Below are positions 54,068 through 62,982 of a stretch of DNA of 64,000 nucleotides, one piece after another. The translations under genes and the position numbers were made by a program. Every line of letters starts with the position of its first letter. Position 1 is the stretch's first letter. Below the pieces are notes generated by a model. That model did no database searches. It was given only the letters and a program-made list of their open reading frames with translations, and had not been told where the DNA came from. Where the stretch lies: contig CAZCDS010000031.1 of the NCBI GenBank assembly GCA_964497585.1, forward strand, positions 1 through 64,000. The letters are read 5' to 3'. The DNA is from CAZCDS01 sp964497585. GTDB taxonomy: Bacteria; Desulfobacterota; Desulfomonilia; Desulfomonilales; Desulfomonilaceae.

Positions 54068-55785
54068 TGGAGATTCTGGGATATATCACTCTGGTCCTTT
54101 TCCTCGGCCTGATGCTGCTCACGCTCTTCGGGTACATACGGACCCCTGTGCAGACCGTGCTGGTATTTTCTACCGTCCTGACCCTGATCGTAGCAGGCCT
54201 TTTCCGGTACGCGTATTCAGGGTGGGAAGCGGTGATGCTCTTGCCGAACGAATTCCTCGGAGGCATCATTCTCCACCCCATCACCGCCCTGCTCACCGGC
54301 CTCTTTCTTGCCGGCGGGCTCAAGGCTTCGGGGGGATTCGAAGCGCTCAAGGTGATCCTCCAGTACCTGCGGCGCAGTCCTATCGGTCTCATCGGGACGA
54401 TCGTAATCCTCATCAATCTCCCGGTCATCTCGTCGCTTCCCTGCGGGAGGATATTGGCCGCTGCGCTCCTGCCGTTGCTGTTTACGTTCGGGTTCGAAGG
54501 CGGCATGGGGATATTGACGCGATCGCAGCTCATCGTCCTCATCGGAGCCTTCACGCGCAATGCCATGGGATCCTGCGGTCCGTCGCCCATCGGCGGCGTG
54601 GGTCAGATCGGGGAGGGTTTCCTCGGGAGTTTCTTTCCTACGGCGGCTGACGGCATACTTCGCGCTCCCCAGGCATTTTCGCTCATGCTGGGAACCGCCG
54701 TCGTCGCGATCTTCCTCAAGCTCATCAGCCAGAAGATGTTCCCGGACGACGTGGCGCTCAGGGAGGCGCCTCCCTCCGCCGGGGGGGAGGGATCGGTCGA
54801 GCCTCAGATTTCCGCCCCCTTTGAAGGATACCTGGCCCTGGTGATCTTCGTGGTGGCTCTGCTCATCGCGATATTCCAGCCCCTTGGGAAGATGCCGGTA
54901 CAGACGGTACTCGTTGCGGGCGCGCTGCTGATGGTAATCGTGTGCCGCATACGGATCAACGACCTGCTCGAAGGAATCATCCTCTTGCCGGTGACAGCTA
55001 TGGCCGCGGGCTTTCTCGCGGCGGGAGCATTGGCTGCAACGGGAGGCTTTGACGCGCTCGGCGTGCTCCTCAACAGCCTTGTCAAGGTCCCCTTTCTGGG
55101 GATCGCAGGCATGTTGGCGATCTTCGTGCAGTTCCAGACGATCCTGCCGCTTTCCTGTTCACGGATTCTCACCGCGGCTCTTGTGCCGGTGCTCTATCTC
55201 TTCGGGCCGGCCAAGTTCGGTTTTCTCGACTGGCCTCAATTGGCCATCGTTATGGCCGCGTACATGATCAACGCGACGACGTCCTGCGGCCCGTCACCAC
55301 TCGGCGGCGGCGGCATGATGGGTGAAGGGACCATGCGCGCGGAAACGGGCTTCATAAAGGGAGCTTACACCTTTTCCTCTATGGCGATCATGGCTCCTCT
55401 GGCGGCGATCTACATGAAGTTCCTCAATCTGTCGATCTTTGCGCCGTCGAACCCTGCATTCGTCAAGAATATCGTGGCTATTGGAGAATTCGCCCTGGTG
55501 GTCGCCGGAACGAACGTGCTCTTCATTTTCCTGGGGAGTCGGATGTTCGGGAGCGACCAATCGAAGAATTGGACGATCCAGCTTACGGGATTCGTGATGA
55601 GCGGAGCCATCGCCGGCGGGATCCTCTCTTTCGCACTCTTCGGGAAGGACTTCCTCGCCATTGCTCAGGGAGCCGTGGGCGGGATCGTTGCAGCGGGCGT
55701 CATCAGTCTCATGAACCCGCGGACACTCTCTAAGCGGGTGACCGCGAGTCTCACGGGGACCGCAATAACGGGCAGAGAGGTATAG
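54049..55785 (+). CDS. Large permease with internal duplication (CGPSP repeats)
   Basis: A 578-aa protein with about 14 hydrophobic helices. Two halves repeat with a constant offset of 237 residues: GGIILHPITALLTGLFLAGG from 71 against EGIILLPVTAMAAGFLAAGA from 308, and SCGPSPIGGVGQIGEG from 175 against SCGPSPLGGGGMMGEG from 412. This resembles two-repeat ion/dicarboxylate permeases, but I recall no exact family. A GTG at 54067, touching the upstream stop, is an alternative start. It may import or export the substrate of the oxidoreductases downstream. Confidence 0.75.
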   Translation: MPGDFLVEILGYITLVLFLGLMLLTLFGYIRTPVQTVLVFSTVLTLIVAGLFRYAYSGWEAVMLLPNEFLGGIILHPITALLTGLFLAGGLKASGGFEALKVILQYLRRSPIGLIGTIVILINLPVISSLPCGRILAAALLPLLFTFGFEGGMGILTRSQLIVLIGAFTRNAMGSCGPSPIGGVGQIGEGFLGSFFPTAADGILRAPQAFSLMLGTAVVAIFLKLISQKMFPDDVALREAPPSAGGEGSVEPQISAPFEGYLALVIFVVALLIAIFQPLGKMPVQTVLVAGALLMVIVCRIRINDLLEGIILLPVTAMAAGFLAAGALAATGGFDALGVLLNSLVKVPFLGIAGMLAIFVQFQTILPLSCSRILTAALVPVLYLFGPAKFGFLDWPQLAIVMAAYMINATTSCGPSPLGGGGMMGEGTMRAETGFIKGAYTFSSMAIMAPLAAIYMKFLNLSIFAPSNPAFVKNIVAIGEFALVVAGTNVLFIFLGSRMFGSDQSKNWTIQLTGFVMSGAIAGGILSFALFGKDFLAIAQGAVGGIVAAGVISLMNPRTLSKRVTASLTGTAITGREV

Positions 55786-55810
55786 CGAAAACGCACGCGA
55801 GGTTGGAAAC

Positions 55811-55963
55811 GTGCTGACGTGGATTATGTTCTTATTTGTGGGGGCGCTGTCCGGGGTGCTCATCGCGTGGGCCATGGACATGACCAGTCCCAAGGAACTA
55901 CTCCAGGGAGCGGTCGGCGGCCTGATCGCCGGCTTTCTCATGTCGGCCATGCTGCCCCACTGA
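55811..55963 (+). CDS. 50-aa two-helix membrane protein
   Basis: GTG start with GAGG in the proper position. Two hydrophobic helices, MFLFVGALSGVLIAWAM and GAVGGLIAGFLMSAMLPH, with a short loop. It is too short for usual gene finding. It lies between the duplicated permease and the first Fe-S protein of the locus, all in tight succession, so it may be a subunit or assembly factor. Confidence 0.55.
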   Translation: MLTWIMFLFVGALSGVLIAWAMDMTSPKELLQGAVGGLIAGFLMSAMLPH

Positions 55964-55980
55964 CGCAGGAAAGACCGATC

Positions 55981-56523
55981 ATGGCAAAGGACGAGCCACA
56001 AGGGAAGGCTCTGCGCAAGCGGGAAGACACGGAACAGCCCATGGTCCTTCCGGGGATTCATCGGTACCAGTTCTTCACGAATCTGAAGGACCGCGGATGG
56101 ACCATGAACCTCGACAGGGTCGCGGTCTTCGGCATTGTCGGAGCGCTCCTCGCGACGATCATTAAACCCCTGCTCAACGGCAATCCCGCGACGATCTATT
56201 GCTACGAGTGCAGGGCTTGTTACGCGACGCAGGACCGATGCCCCGTGGGCATCATGTTCCAGGCCGAATTGGTTGTCGCGGGCAGGGTGACGGATTACGA
56301 TAGATTTCTCAGGAACGGAGGGCTCAAGTGTATTCGGTGCGGCAATTGTCAAAGTTTTTGCGTCCAGTACTTGCCGTTGCCGCAGATGTTCGGGACGATG
56401 CAGGAGGACACTCGTGAGGCGATCAGAAAGGGAATTGTGCCTCGCTATGCACTCCAGAGGGCCATGGATCAAGGATTGGTAGGAAAGGAATTTATCGATG
56501 ACGTGGTCAAGGCTCTTGCATGA
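55981..56523 (+). CDS. Membrane-associated Fe-S protein
   Basis: A 180-aa protein with one transmembrane helix (VAVFGIVGALLATIIKPLLN) near the middle of the N-terminal half. Two cysteine clusters follow, CYECRACYATQDRCPVG and CIRCGNCQSFC. These fit two [4Fe-4S] clusters, although the second lacks the usual Pro. It overlaps the next gene by 26 bp. It probably relays electrons at the membrane. Confidence 0.8.
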   Translation: MAKDEPQGKALRKREDTEQPMVLPGIHRYQFFTNLKDRGWTMNLDRVAVFGIVGALLATIIKPLLNGNPATIYCYECRACYATQDRCPVGIMFQAELVVAGRVTDYDRFLRNGGLKCIRCGNCQSFCVQYLPLPQMFGTMQEDTREAIRKGIVPRYALQRAMDQGLVGKEFIDDVVKALA

Positions 56524-57529
56524 TCCTCTCGGATTCCTCTCCGAGGCCCTGAAGATACGCGGGGTGCGGCTTTGCATCTACACTCTGGTGACCGCGCTGC
56601 TCTTTCCCTCGTGCAGGTTTCTTGTTGCGGTTGCCTTGGCGATAGCCCTCGCGGTGGTCTGGGGCCGCGACTACGCACGGGAGAACAGCAGGAAGGTGTT
56701 CTATTTGGCGCTTGTGGTGCTGCTCATCATCATCGGGTACGTTCCCGCTCGCATGAACGTCAAATCGGTCGATGAGCAGCGCATTGCAAAAAGTCCGCTG
56801 GGGCGGGGGATAAATCTCGTGCGGGACGGGACCTTCCGGGGCGAAGGTGAAGGATTCAGGGGTCCTATCGAAGTGGCGGTGAAGGTCAAGAACCACCGGA
56901 TTGTGGACATCAAGATGCTGGAATACCCTGACCTTATCTCCGTTAAGGACAACGAAATCGCCAGGTACCGTAAGGAAATCCTGACCAAAGGCAGGTTAGA
57001 ACCCCCCTCAGAGCCCGGTATGTTCCGCGGCGCGATCCCGACGCTCACCGGATACGTCAATGCTATTGAGTCGGCGCTCAGCCAGGGCGTTCCAGGTTAT
57101 CCCGGCTACAATCTCTATTCGCGGGTGTTCCTCGGCGCGTTGATCGGTAGGGCGCCGGACCGGGTCACGCTCAACTCGCTCGCTATCCTCTTCGCGGCAT
57201 TCCTCGTTTTCGAGTACGCGCTGCAGTCGATGATCACGCCCGGTACGGGTCGGTCCATCAACTGCTACAACTGCGCGAGCTGCGTGGGCGCGTGCCCCAT
57301 CAAAGAGGTTGAGGGTGTGCAGTTCCCCATGGGATTGGTTTTGCTCACGAGGCTCGGAGACTACGATAGGGTACTGGAACTATCCAAGTATTGCGTGGGA
57401 TGCGCGAGATGTGCGGCGAAATGTCCCATCGGCAATTCCGGCCCTTTGATCATCGCTGCCGCATACCAGGCGAGTCGGCGGAACAAAAAGAAGGCCGACG
57501 AATCCGTTGAAGAAGGAGTCCCTGCCTGA
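56498..57529 (+). CDS. Membrane FMN_bind-like/4Fe-4S electron-transfer protein (NosR-like layout)
   Basis: A 343-aa protein. Two N-terminal helices precede an FMN_bind-like periplasmic region (GTFRGEGEGFRGPIEVAVKV, then IVDIKMLEYPD). The usual covalent SGAT motif is absent: the equivalent stretch is IPTLTGYVNAIES. A further helix (LNSLAILFAAFLVFEYAL) leads to CYNCASCVGACP and CVGCARCAAKCP, two [4Fe-4S] clusters. This is the layout of NosR/RnfG-type relays across the membrane. AAAGGAA before the ATG supports this start. Confidence 0.75.
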   Translation: MTWSRLLHDPLGFLSEALKIRGVRLCIYTLVTALLFPSCRFLVAVALAIALAVVWGRDYARENSRKVFYLALVVLLIIIGYVPARMNVKSVDEQRIAKSPLGRGINLVRDGTFRGEGEGFRGPIEVAVKVKNHRIVDIKMLEYPDLISVKDNEIARYRKEILTKGRLEPPSEPGMFRGAIPTLTGYVNAIESALSQGVPGYPGYNLYSRVFLGALIGRAPDRVTLNSLAILFAAFLVFEYALQSMITPGTGRSINCYNCASCVGACPIKEVEGVQFPMGLVLLTRLGDYDRVLELSKYCVGCARCAAKCPIGNSGPLIIAAAYQASRRNKKKADESVEEGVPA

Positions 57530-58560
57530 TGGCACGTGCGAGCGGCTACATAATCTCGGGGATTGTCCTGCTGATCGTCATCGCCGCGGCCGCGGACATA
57601 TCCACGCGGACCGGCACGTGCATGTGGTGCCATACCCGTGAAGCCTCCTTCGCACGATGGATGGAGACAAGGCTCAAAGTCGAGAAAAAGGGCTTCTCAC
57701 ACGAGCTGATTGCATGCGCGGCCTGCCATATCAGAGGCGCGGCCGAGAACACGGTCGTCTCCCGGCTCAGGGGGCTGCTCCACACGGTGACATACCTGGT
57801 TCCGCAGATCGATCCCCGGGCCCCGAGGGTCTCCGGGCTTTTCAAGCTGTCGCGCATTCCGAGCGAGAACTGCGAGTACTGTCACCTCGGCGCGATTAAG
57901 CGCAAGGTTGTGATGATGAAGGACCTGCCCCAGGGCCTCAAGAAGATCGGTCTCGCGATGGATCATCACAAACACGTGCTCACGGGAAACGACACCTGCG
58001 CGCAATGCCACGAGCGGTACAAGGACCGTAAGAGCGGCGTAGCCGACAAAGGCGTGAACTATGCGGAAGTGAACCATCTCGCATGCGACGCGTGCCACAG
58101 TTCCGCGTCTCATGTTTACAGGACCGGCAGGATCCTGCCGTTGAGTACCGCACAGTACCGCAAGGCACGCGACGCAGGCTGGAACACGCTTTCCAAGAAC
58201 CCCCGCTGGATGGTGGCGATCCCTACGGAGCAGACCTGTAGGCGTTGCCACAACGGCAGAATCCATTTCAAGAAGGTCATTTTTGAAGCGAATTGCCGTA
58301 CGGGCACCAACTTCAAGGACTGCGTCAAATGCCACCCGCGCATGACCCGGCAATACTTTGAGAAATACCGACAGCAACGTAAGAAGATCACCTCCAAGAT
58401 CGGAAATGGGAGAATGCCTCGCCCGACCGGAAACGACTCTACCGGTACAAGAACGGTTCCGGCCGCGACGGAAGCAGGGGCACGGCGTACCATCCCCTCT
58501 TCAGGGAACGAAGCCATGCACAGGGCGCCCTTCCGGTCGCCGAGCGGTACGGAGGGTTGA
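57529..58560 (+). CDS. Heptaheme c-type cytochrome, membrane-anchored
   Basis: A 343-aa protein. The N-terminal helix GYIISGIVLLIVIAAAADIS anchors it to the membrane. Seven CxxCH heme sites follow (CMWCH, CAACH, CEYCH, CAQCH, CDACH, CRRCH, CVKCH). Its C-terminal tail beyond about 285 is polar and disordered. The layout recalls NapC/NirT-type quinol dehydrogenases but with more hemes. The ATG overlaps the upstream stop by one base, with AAGGAG at a good distance. Confidence 0.9.
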   Translation: MARASGYIISGIVLLIVIAAAADISTRTGTCMWCHTREASFARWMETRLKVEKKGFSHELIACAACHIRGAAENTVVSRLRGLLHTVTYLVPQIDPRAPRVSGLFKLSRIPSENCEYCHLGAIKRKVVMMKDLPQGLKKIGLAMDHHKHVLTGNDTCAQCHERYKDRKSGVADKGVNYAEVNHLACDACHSSASHVYRTGRILPLSTAQYRKARDAGWNTLSKNPRWMVAIPTEQTCRRCHNGRIHFKKVIFEANCRTGTNFKDCVKCHPRMTRQYFEKYRQQRKKITSKIGNGRMPRPTGNDSTGTRTVPAATEAGARRTIPSSGNEAMHRAPFRSPSGTEG

Positions 58561-58575
58561 TCCGGAGCAGAGACC

Positions 58576-59061
58576 ATGCCGACCACAAGAGACGATACCG
58601 AACAAAAAAAGAAGATGTACAAGGACGTTGCCGACATCATCCTGGATACCAAGGAGCCGCCTGTAGCACGGTTTCGGCTCTTGTCCCGGGGGATGGAGCC
58701 GTATCACCGGCTCGATATAAAGGATGAAGAATCGGACATAACTGGCGATAAGGGGTGCCTGGCCTGCGGGAACTGCATCGATTCCTGTCCCGTGCTGCGC
58801 AAATTTCCGGAGCGTTTCCAGTTGACGGAGCAACGGACCTCGTTCGCGCTGGAGGCTTGTGTTGGGGAGGACTGCGAACAATGCTACTCCTGTGTGCTGG
58901 CATGCCCACAGGTCGATACCGCGTACAAGGACTACATCGTGGACGAGGTGATCCCGGAGACGATCGAACCGGCTCCGAGGATCACCTCGCTGGACAACTA
59001 TTTCATGGCCCTTATTGCCCTTATCCTGGGAATACTCATCGGCGTGTTCATTGCACGCTGA
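58576..59061 (+). CDS. Anchored two-cluster Fe-S protein
   Basis: A 161-aa protein with CLACGNCIDSCPVLRKFPE and CEQCYSCVLACPQVDTAYK, two [4Fe-4S] sites of the HdrC/SdhB kind, and a C-terminal transmembrane helix (YFMALIALILGILIGVFIA). It precedes the FrdB-like gene and could link that subunit to the membrane in place of the usual cytochrome b anchor. No SdhC/FrdC-type gene is seen. Confidence 0.85.
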   Translation: MPTTRDDTEQKKKMYKDVADIILDTKEPPVARFRLLSRGMEPYHRLDIKDEESDITGDKGCLACGNCIDSCPVLRKFPERFQLTEQRTSFALEACVGEDCEQCYSCVLACPQVDTAYKDYIVDEVIPETIEPAPRITSLDNYFMALIALILGILIGVFIAR

Positions 59062-59111
59062 ACAGGATCTGACGTAGCCTCCGCCGGGAGGTCAAGAGAG
59101 GATGGAAGACC

Positions 59112-59894
59112 ATGTCAACCGCTGAGCAACAACAGTCCGCATTGATTGAACTGCATCCGGGAGAAACCGCGGAGCGGACCGACCTGGTCCCCATTTTCAT
59201 CATGGGGAAGATGTACAACGTGCCCAGCACTCTGACGATTCAGAAGGCGCTGGAGTATGCGGGCTACCAGTTAATTCGCGGGTGTGGGTGCCGCGGCGGG
59301 ATCTGCGGTGCCTGTGCAACGGTGTACCGGCTTCCCGGAAGCGCCAAGATTCATGTGGGCCTTGCATGTCAGACGCTCGTCCAGACGCACATGTACCTGA
59401 CGATGATCCCGTTCTTCCCGGCCAATAGAGCGGTCTACGACATCGAGGAGATGCGACCGGACGGGAAAAGCCTCATGGAGGCTTATCCGGAACTGGCCAA
59501 GTGCATGGGGTGTAACACGTGCACCAAGTCCTGTCCCATGGATATTCCCGTGATGGAATATATCTCCGCCGCGCTCAGGGGCGAAGTGGAAGTGGCAGCG
59601 GAACTCTCCATGCCCTGCGTGATGTGCGGCATCTGTACCTCTCGCTGTCCCGCAGAGCTTGGCCAGTACAATATTGCGATCCTCTGCCGTCGTCTCACGG
59701 CAAGATACCTCAGGCCCAAAGCCGAACACGTGCAAAATATGATCGAGAGGATCGAGTCCGGCGTGTACGAGGAAGCCCTCAGGCAACTCATGACCGCGGA
59801 CCTCGAGACCTTGCGCAGACTCTATGTGGACCGACAAATGGAACCCCACACCGCGGAAGAGATGTGGGAACCCGACGACAAGAGATTCCTCTGA
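59112..59894 (+). CDS. FrdB/SdhB-like iron-sulfur subunit
   Basis: A 260-aa protein with the [2Fe-2S] domain RGCGCRGGICGACATVYRLP (about 56-75) and two [4Fe-4S]-type motifs, CMGCNTCTKSCPMDIPV and CVMCGICTSRCPAELGQYN. The length fits fumarate reductase/succinate dehydrogenase B subunits. It precedes the flavoprotein by 24 bp and should pass electrons to its FAD. GGAAG before the ATG supports this start. Confidence 0.9.
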   Translation: MSTAEQQQSALIELHPGETAERTDLVPIFIMGKMYNVPSTLTIQKALEYAGYQLIRGCGCRGGICGACATVYRLPGSAKIHVGLACQTLVQTHMYLTMIPFFPANRAVYDIEEMRPDGKSLMEAYPELAKCMGCNTCTKSCPMDIPVMEYISAALRGEVEVAAELSMPCVMCGICTSRCPAELGQYNIAILCRRLTARYLRPKAEHVQNMIERIESGVYEEALRQLMTADLETLRRLYVDRQMEPHTAEEMWEPDDKRFL

Positions 59895-59918
59895 AACGGA
59901 CCTCGATTGGAGGGGACC

Positions 59919-61598
59919 ATGGCATACACGCCCGAGTTGATGGAGCTGATCAAACAGGTGGAGAAAACCCGCCCGGATCGGGTGGCCCGAAAGAAAGCCG
60001 GAGAGGAGTATCCTGCACTGACCCTTGACGAGCGGGAGGAGCGGCTCGAGAAGTATCATCCCGACTACCGCAAGGGAGGGCTGAGGGAACTCAAAGTCGG
60101 CCCCAGCAAAGGCTACGCGCTCGCCAGCGAGATCGCGGACCAGTTCGAGGCCCGCAGTCGCGTCGACCCCGACAAGATAGATCTCGACGAGATCCATTAT
60201 GAGACGGACGTTCTGGTCATTGGAGGAGGCGGAGCGGGGACCTCGGCTGCCCTCATGGCCCAGGAAAAAGGCGCACGGGTGATCATCGCGACAAAGCTCC
60301 GCCACGGCGACGCCAACACCATGATGGCCGAAGGAGGCATCCAGGCCGCCACCAAAGGCTGGAAGGATTCTCCGTACTACCATTACCTCGACGTGATGGG
60401 GGGCGGGCATTTCGAGAACGACCCGGACCTCGTCAAGACCATGGTCACGGAAGCTCCCACGGTGATCGGCTGGCTGGAGAAGCTCGGGTGCATGCTCAGC
60501 AAGATGCCCGACGGCAAGCTCTTCACGCTTCACGGCGCGGGCACCTGTCGCAAGAGAATGCACTACGCGGGAGACATGACCGGCGCGGAAATCATGCGAA
60601 CGCTCCGTGACGAGTCCCGCAATCGTATCAAAGACATCGGCGTGCTGGAATTCGCTCCCGCGGTCGAGCTCCTCCTGGACGACAAGGGATACTGCTCGGG
60701 CGCGGTCCTCTACAACCTGGAAACCGAGGAGTATTTCCTCGTTAAGGCCAAAGCGGTGGTGATGGCGACCGGCGGGTCCGGGCGGCTGCACATCCAGGGA
60801 TTCATGACCACGAACCATTATGGCGCGACCGGCGACGGACTCGTCATGGGGTATCGCATCGGCGTGGGAGTCCGATTTCTCCACGCGACCCAGTATCACC
60901 CGACCGGAGCGGTTTTTCCCGAGCAGGCCGAAGGTCTCCTCATCACGGAAAAGGTCCGGGGCGCGGGCGCGAATATCGTGAACATAGATGGAGAGCAGTT
61001 CGTCTTCGAAAGAGAGCCCAGGGACATCGAATCCGCGAGCATCATTCGCGAGTGCACCACCCAAGGAAAGGGCGTGACCATTCCGGGACAGCCGGGAAAA
61101 TACGGCGTGTGGCTCGATTCGCCCATGATCGACATGCTCGAAGGTCCGGGCTTCGTCGAAAGGGAATTCCCCGCCAAGTTCATACTCTTCAAGCGTTACG
61201 ACATCGATATCTCGAAGCTGCCGATGCTGATCTATCCCACGCTCCACTATCAGAACGGCGGTTTGCAATACGGCCCGGACGGCTCCACTTCAGTGCCGGG
61301 CTTCTACGTTGCCGGCGAAGTGGGCGGCGGAGTCCATGGGGCGAACCGGCTCATGGGCAACTCACTGCTCGACATAGCGGTTTTCGGCCGTCTCGCGGGC
61401 AATGCAGCCGGTGACTTCGTGAAGGAGCGGGGTGAAGTGGGCAAGCTCAGCGTCGAGCACGTCCGCCAGTACCACAAGGAACTGGAAGAAGCAGGCATCG
61501 AAACGGATCGGGTGTCGCCGATGGTCTTGCCGGACTACGGCAACCCCGAGGTGAAGAAGAGGCAGTGGACGACGGTGTACGTCGGGACCGTGCGGTAG
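59919..61598 (+). CDS. FrdA/SdhA-like flavoprotein lacking the covalent-FAD histidine
   Basis: A 559-aa FAD enzyme with no signal peptide. After an N-terminal extension of about 95 aa comes the Rossmann site VLVIGGGGAGTSAALMAQ. The next block is DANTMMAEGGIQ, where canonical enzymes have S-H-T; N133 replaces the His that links FAD. Substrate-site elements remain: YHPTGAVFPE, LLITEKVRG, PRDIES, LHYQNGG and VHGANRLMGNSLLDIAVFG. It should bind FAD non-covalently and act on fumarate or a related enoate. GGAGGGGACC precedes the ATG. Confidence 0.88.
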   Translation: MAYTPELMELIKQVEKTRPDRVARKKAGEEYPALTLDEREERLEKYHPDYRKGGLRELKVGPSKGYALASEIADQFEARSRVDPDKIDLDEIHYETDVLVIGGGGAGTSAALMAQEKGARVIIATKLRHGDANTMMAEGGIQAATKGWKDSPYYHYLDVMGGGHFENDPDLVKTMVTEAPTVIGWLEKLGCMLSKMPDGKLFTLHGAGTCRKRMHYAGDMTGAEIMRTLRDESRNRIKDIGVLEFAPAVELLLDDKGYCSGAVLYNLETEEYFLVKAKAVVMATGGSGRLHIQGFMTTNHYGATGDGLVMGYRIGVGVRFLHATQYHPTGAVFPEQAEGLLITEKVRGAGANIVNIDGEQFVFEREPRDIESASIIRECTTQGKGVTIPGQPGKYGVWLDSPMIDMLEGPGFVEREFPAKFILFKRYDIDISKLPMLIYPTLHYQNGGLQYGPDGSTSVPGFYVAGEVGGGVHGANRLMGNSLLDIAVFGRLAGNAAGDFVKERGEVGKLSVEHVRQYHKELEEAGIETDRVSPMVLPDYGNPEVKKRQWTTVYVGTVR

Positions 61599-61641
61599 AC
61601 GCGCGGAGCAAGATACCTGGGCCCTCTGAACTGATAGGGAA

Positions 61642-62181
61642 ATGAACGGATTCAAGGACAACGCCAGCACACTCGCCAAGGTTAAGGAATACCTGGTGAA
61701 TCTCAAGGATTCCTCTCCCTACTGGCGCGTCCAGGCCGCGGCCTGGGGGATTCTCCTGGTCATCGCCATCGCGGGAGGATCGGTCTTCGTCCTCATGGCG
61801 CTGTCGTCGGTGTTCGGCGGAGGAACGGTGACCTACGAAGCCGTGGGCTCGCCAGGTCCGGTTTCCTTCAATCATTACAATCACATGTGGTTTAAAGGAG
61901 GCAAGTACAAAGAGTGCAAAGCCTGTCATGACAAGCTCTTTGCCGCGAGGAAGTACGGGACTTTCGTGCTCGCTGAGTTAAGGGATTCGCCTCCGAAGAA
62001 GTACCGTATCGGCAAGAACCTGACGACGCTCTTCGTGCCCGATTCCGCGCCCGCGCGCGAAACGGCGCTCGTCACATACAAGACTCCCCGAGCGTGCAGA
62101 ACCTGCGCGACAGGGCAATGCCACGACGGGAAAGAGTCCTTCAGCCGACTCATGTGCCTCTCCTGCCACAAACGGCGATGA
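61642..62181 (+). CDS. Membrane-anchored triheme cytochrome c with one CX4CH site
   Basis: A 179-aa protein. An N-terminal helix (WGILLVIAIAGGSVFVLMAL) is followed by heme sites CKACH, CATGQCH (four residues between the Cys, as in tetraheme c3) and CLSCH. His residues in SFNHYNHMWFKGG may be distal ligands. The fold resembles the small cytochromes beside quinone reductases such as Qrc. It starts the PsrB/NrfD/molybdoenzyme group. Confidence 0.85.
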   Translation: MNGFKDNASTLAKVKEYLVNLKDSSPYWRVQAAAWGILLVIAIAGGSVFVLMALSSVFGGGTVTYEAVGSPGPVSFNHYNHMWFKGGKYKECKACHDKLFAARKYGTFVLAELRDSPPKKYRIGKNLTTLFVPDSAPARETALVTYKTPRACRTCATGQCHDGKESFSRLMCLSCHKRR

Positions 62182-62271
62182 GGGAAAACGTGAGCGTTTG
62201 AATCTAAACCGATACGAGACATTCGACCAGACATCCGGACGAAAAGCATAGGTGAAAGACGTAACCGATCG

Positions 62272-62982
62272 ATGACCGACAAACCGAATTCAACAGCGGT
62301 ACCCAATTCCAAGGAGCGTCCCCGGCGGTGGGGCATGATTGTAGACCAGCGCAAGTGCATCGGCTGCCATAGCTGCACCATCGCATGCAAGAGCGAGAAC
62401 AACGTGCCGCTCGGTTACTGGAGGTCCTGGGTGAAAGGAATTCAGCGGGGCGCGTTTCCCGATGTGGGAAATTTCTTTCTCCGGCGGCTCTGCAATCACT
62501 GCGATGTCCCGCCCTGCGTCCAGGTCTGTCCGGTGCAGGCGACAGTCCGCCGTGACGAGGACGGCATTGTGGTGATGTACTACGGAAAATGCATCGGGTG
62601 CGGGATGTGCATCGGCGCGTGTCCGTACGACGCACGGTTTTTCAACCCGATCGGCAATACCGCGGACAAGTGCGATTTCTGCGTATCACGCACAGACAAG
62701 GGGCTGCCCCCTGCGTGCGTTGAGGCGTGCCTCTCAGGAGCTCTCACTTTCGGCGACCTGAATGACCCGAAGTCGGAGGTCTCCATCAAACTCTCACAAG
62801 TGGGCGCAACGGTGCTCAAGCCGGAGCTTGGGACGAAGCCCAAGGTTTTCTACATTGCCGCGGACAATTCGCTTGTCGGGAGGATCCGGTACTCCGATAA
62901 GTGGGAGAAGGAGATCCTCCAGTATCACGAGCATATTCCCAGCCCGGATGCCTCGTACTGGAAGAAGGGGAAGAAGAGGTAG
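62272..62982 (+). CDS. Four-cluster ferredoxin subunit (PsrB/DmsB/QrcC type)
   Basis: A 236-aa protein with cluster motifs CIGCHSCTIACKSENN, CNHCDVPPCVQVCPVQAT, CIGCGMCIGACPYDARF and CDFCVSRTDKGLPPACVEAC, the hallmark of the electron-transfer subunits of molybdopterin complexes. No signal peptide; it would be exported with the Tat-borne partner downstream. Its stop touches the NrfD start. Confidence 0.93.
   Translation: MTDKPNSTAVPNSKERPRRWGMIVDQRKCIGCHSCTIACKSENNVPLGYWRSWVKGIQRGAFPDVGNFFLRRLCNHCDVPPCVQVCPVQATVRRDEDGIVVMYYGKCIGCGMCIGACPYDARFFNPIGNTADKCDFCVSRTDKGLPPACVEACLSGALTFGDLNDPKSEVSIKLSQVGATVLKPELGTKPKVFYIAADNSLVGRIRYSDKWEKEILQYHEHIPSPDASYWKKGKKR

Noticed and set aside
59271..61268. 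A 665-codon minus-strand open frame
   Set aside because: It lies opposite the FrdA-like gene; high GC makes long antisense frames common here.
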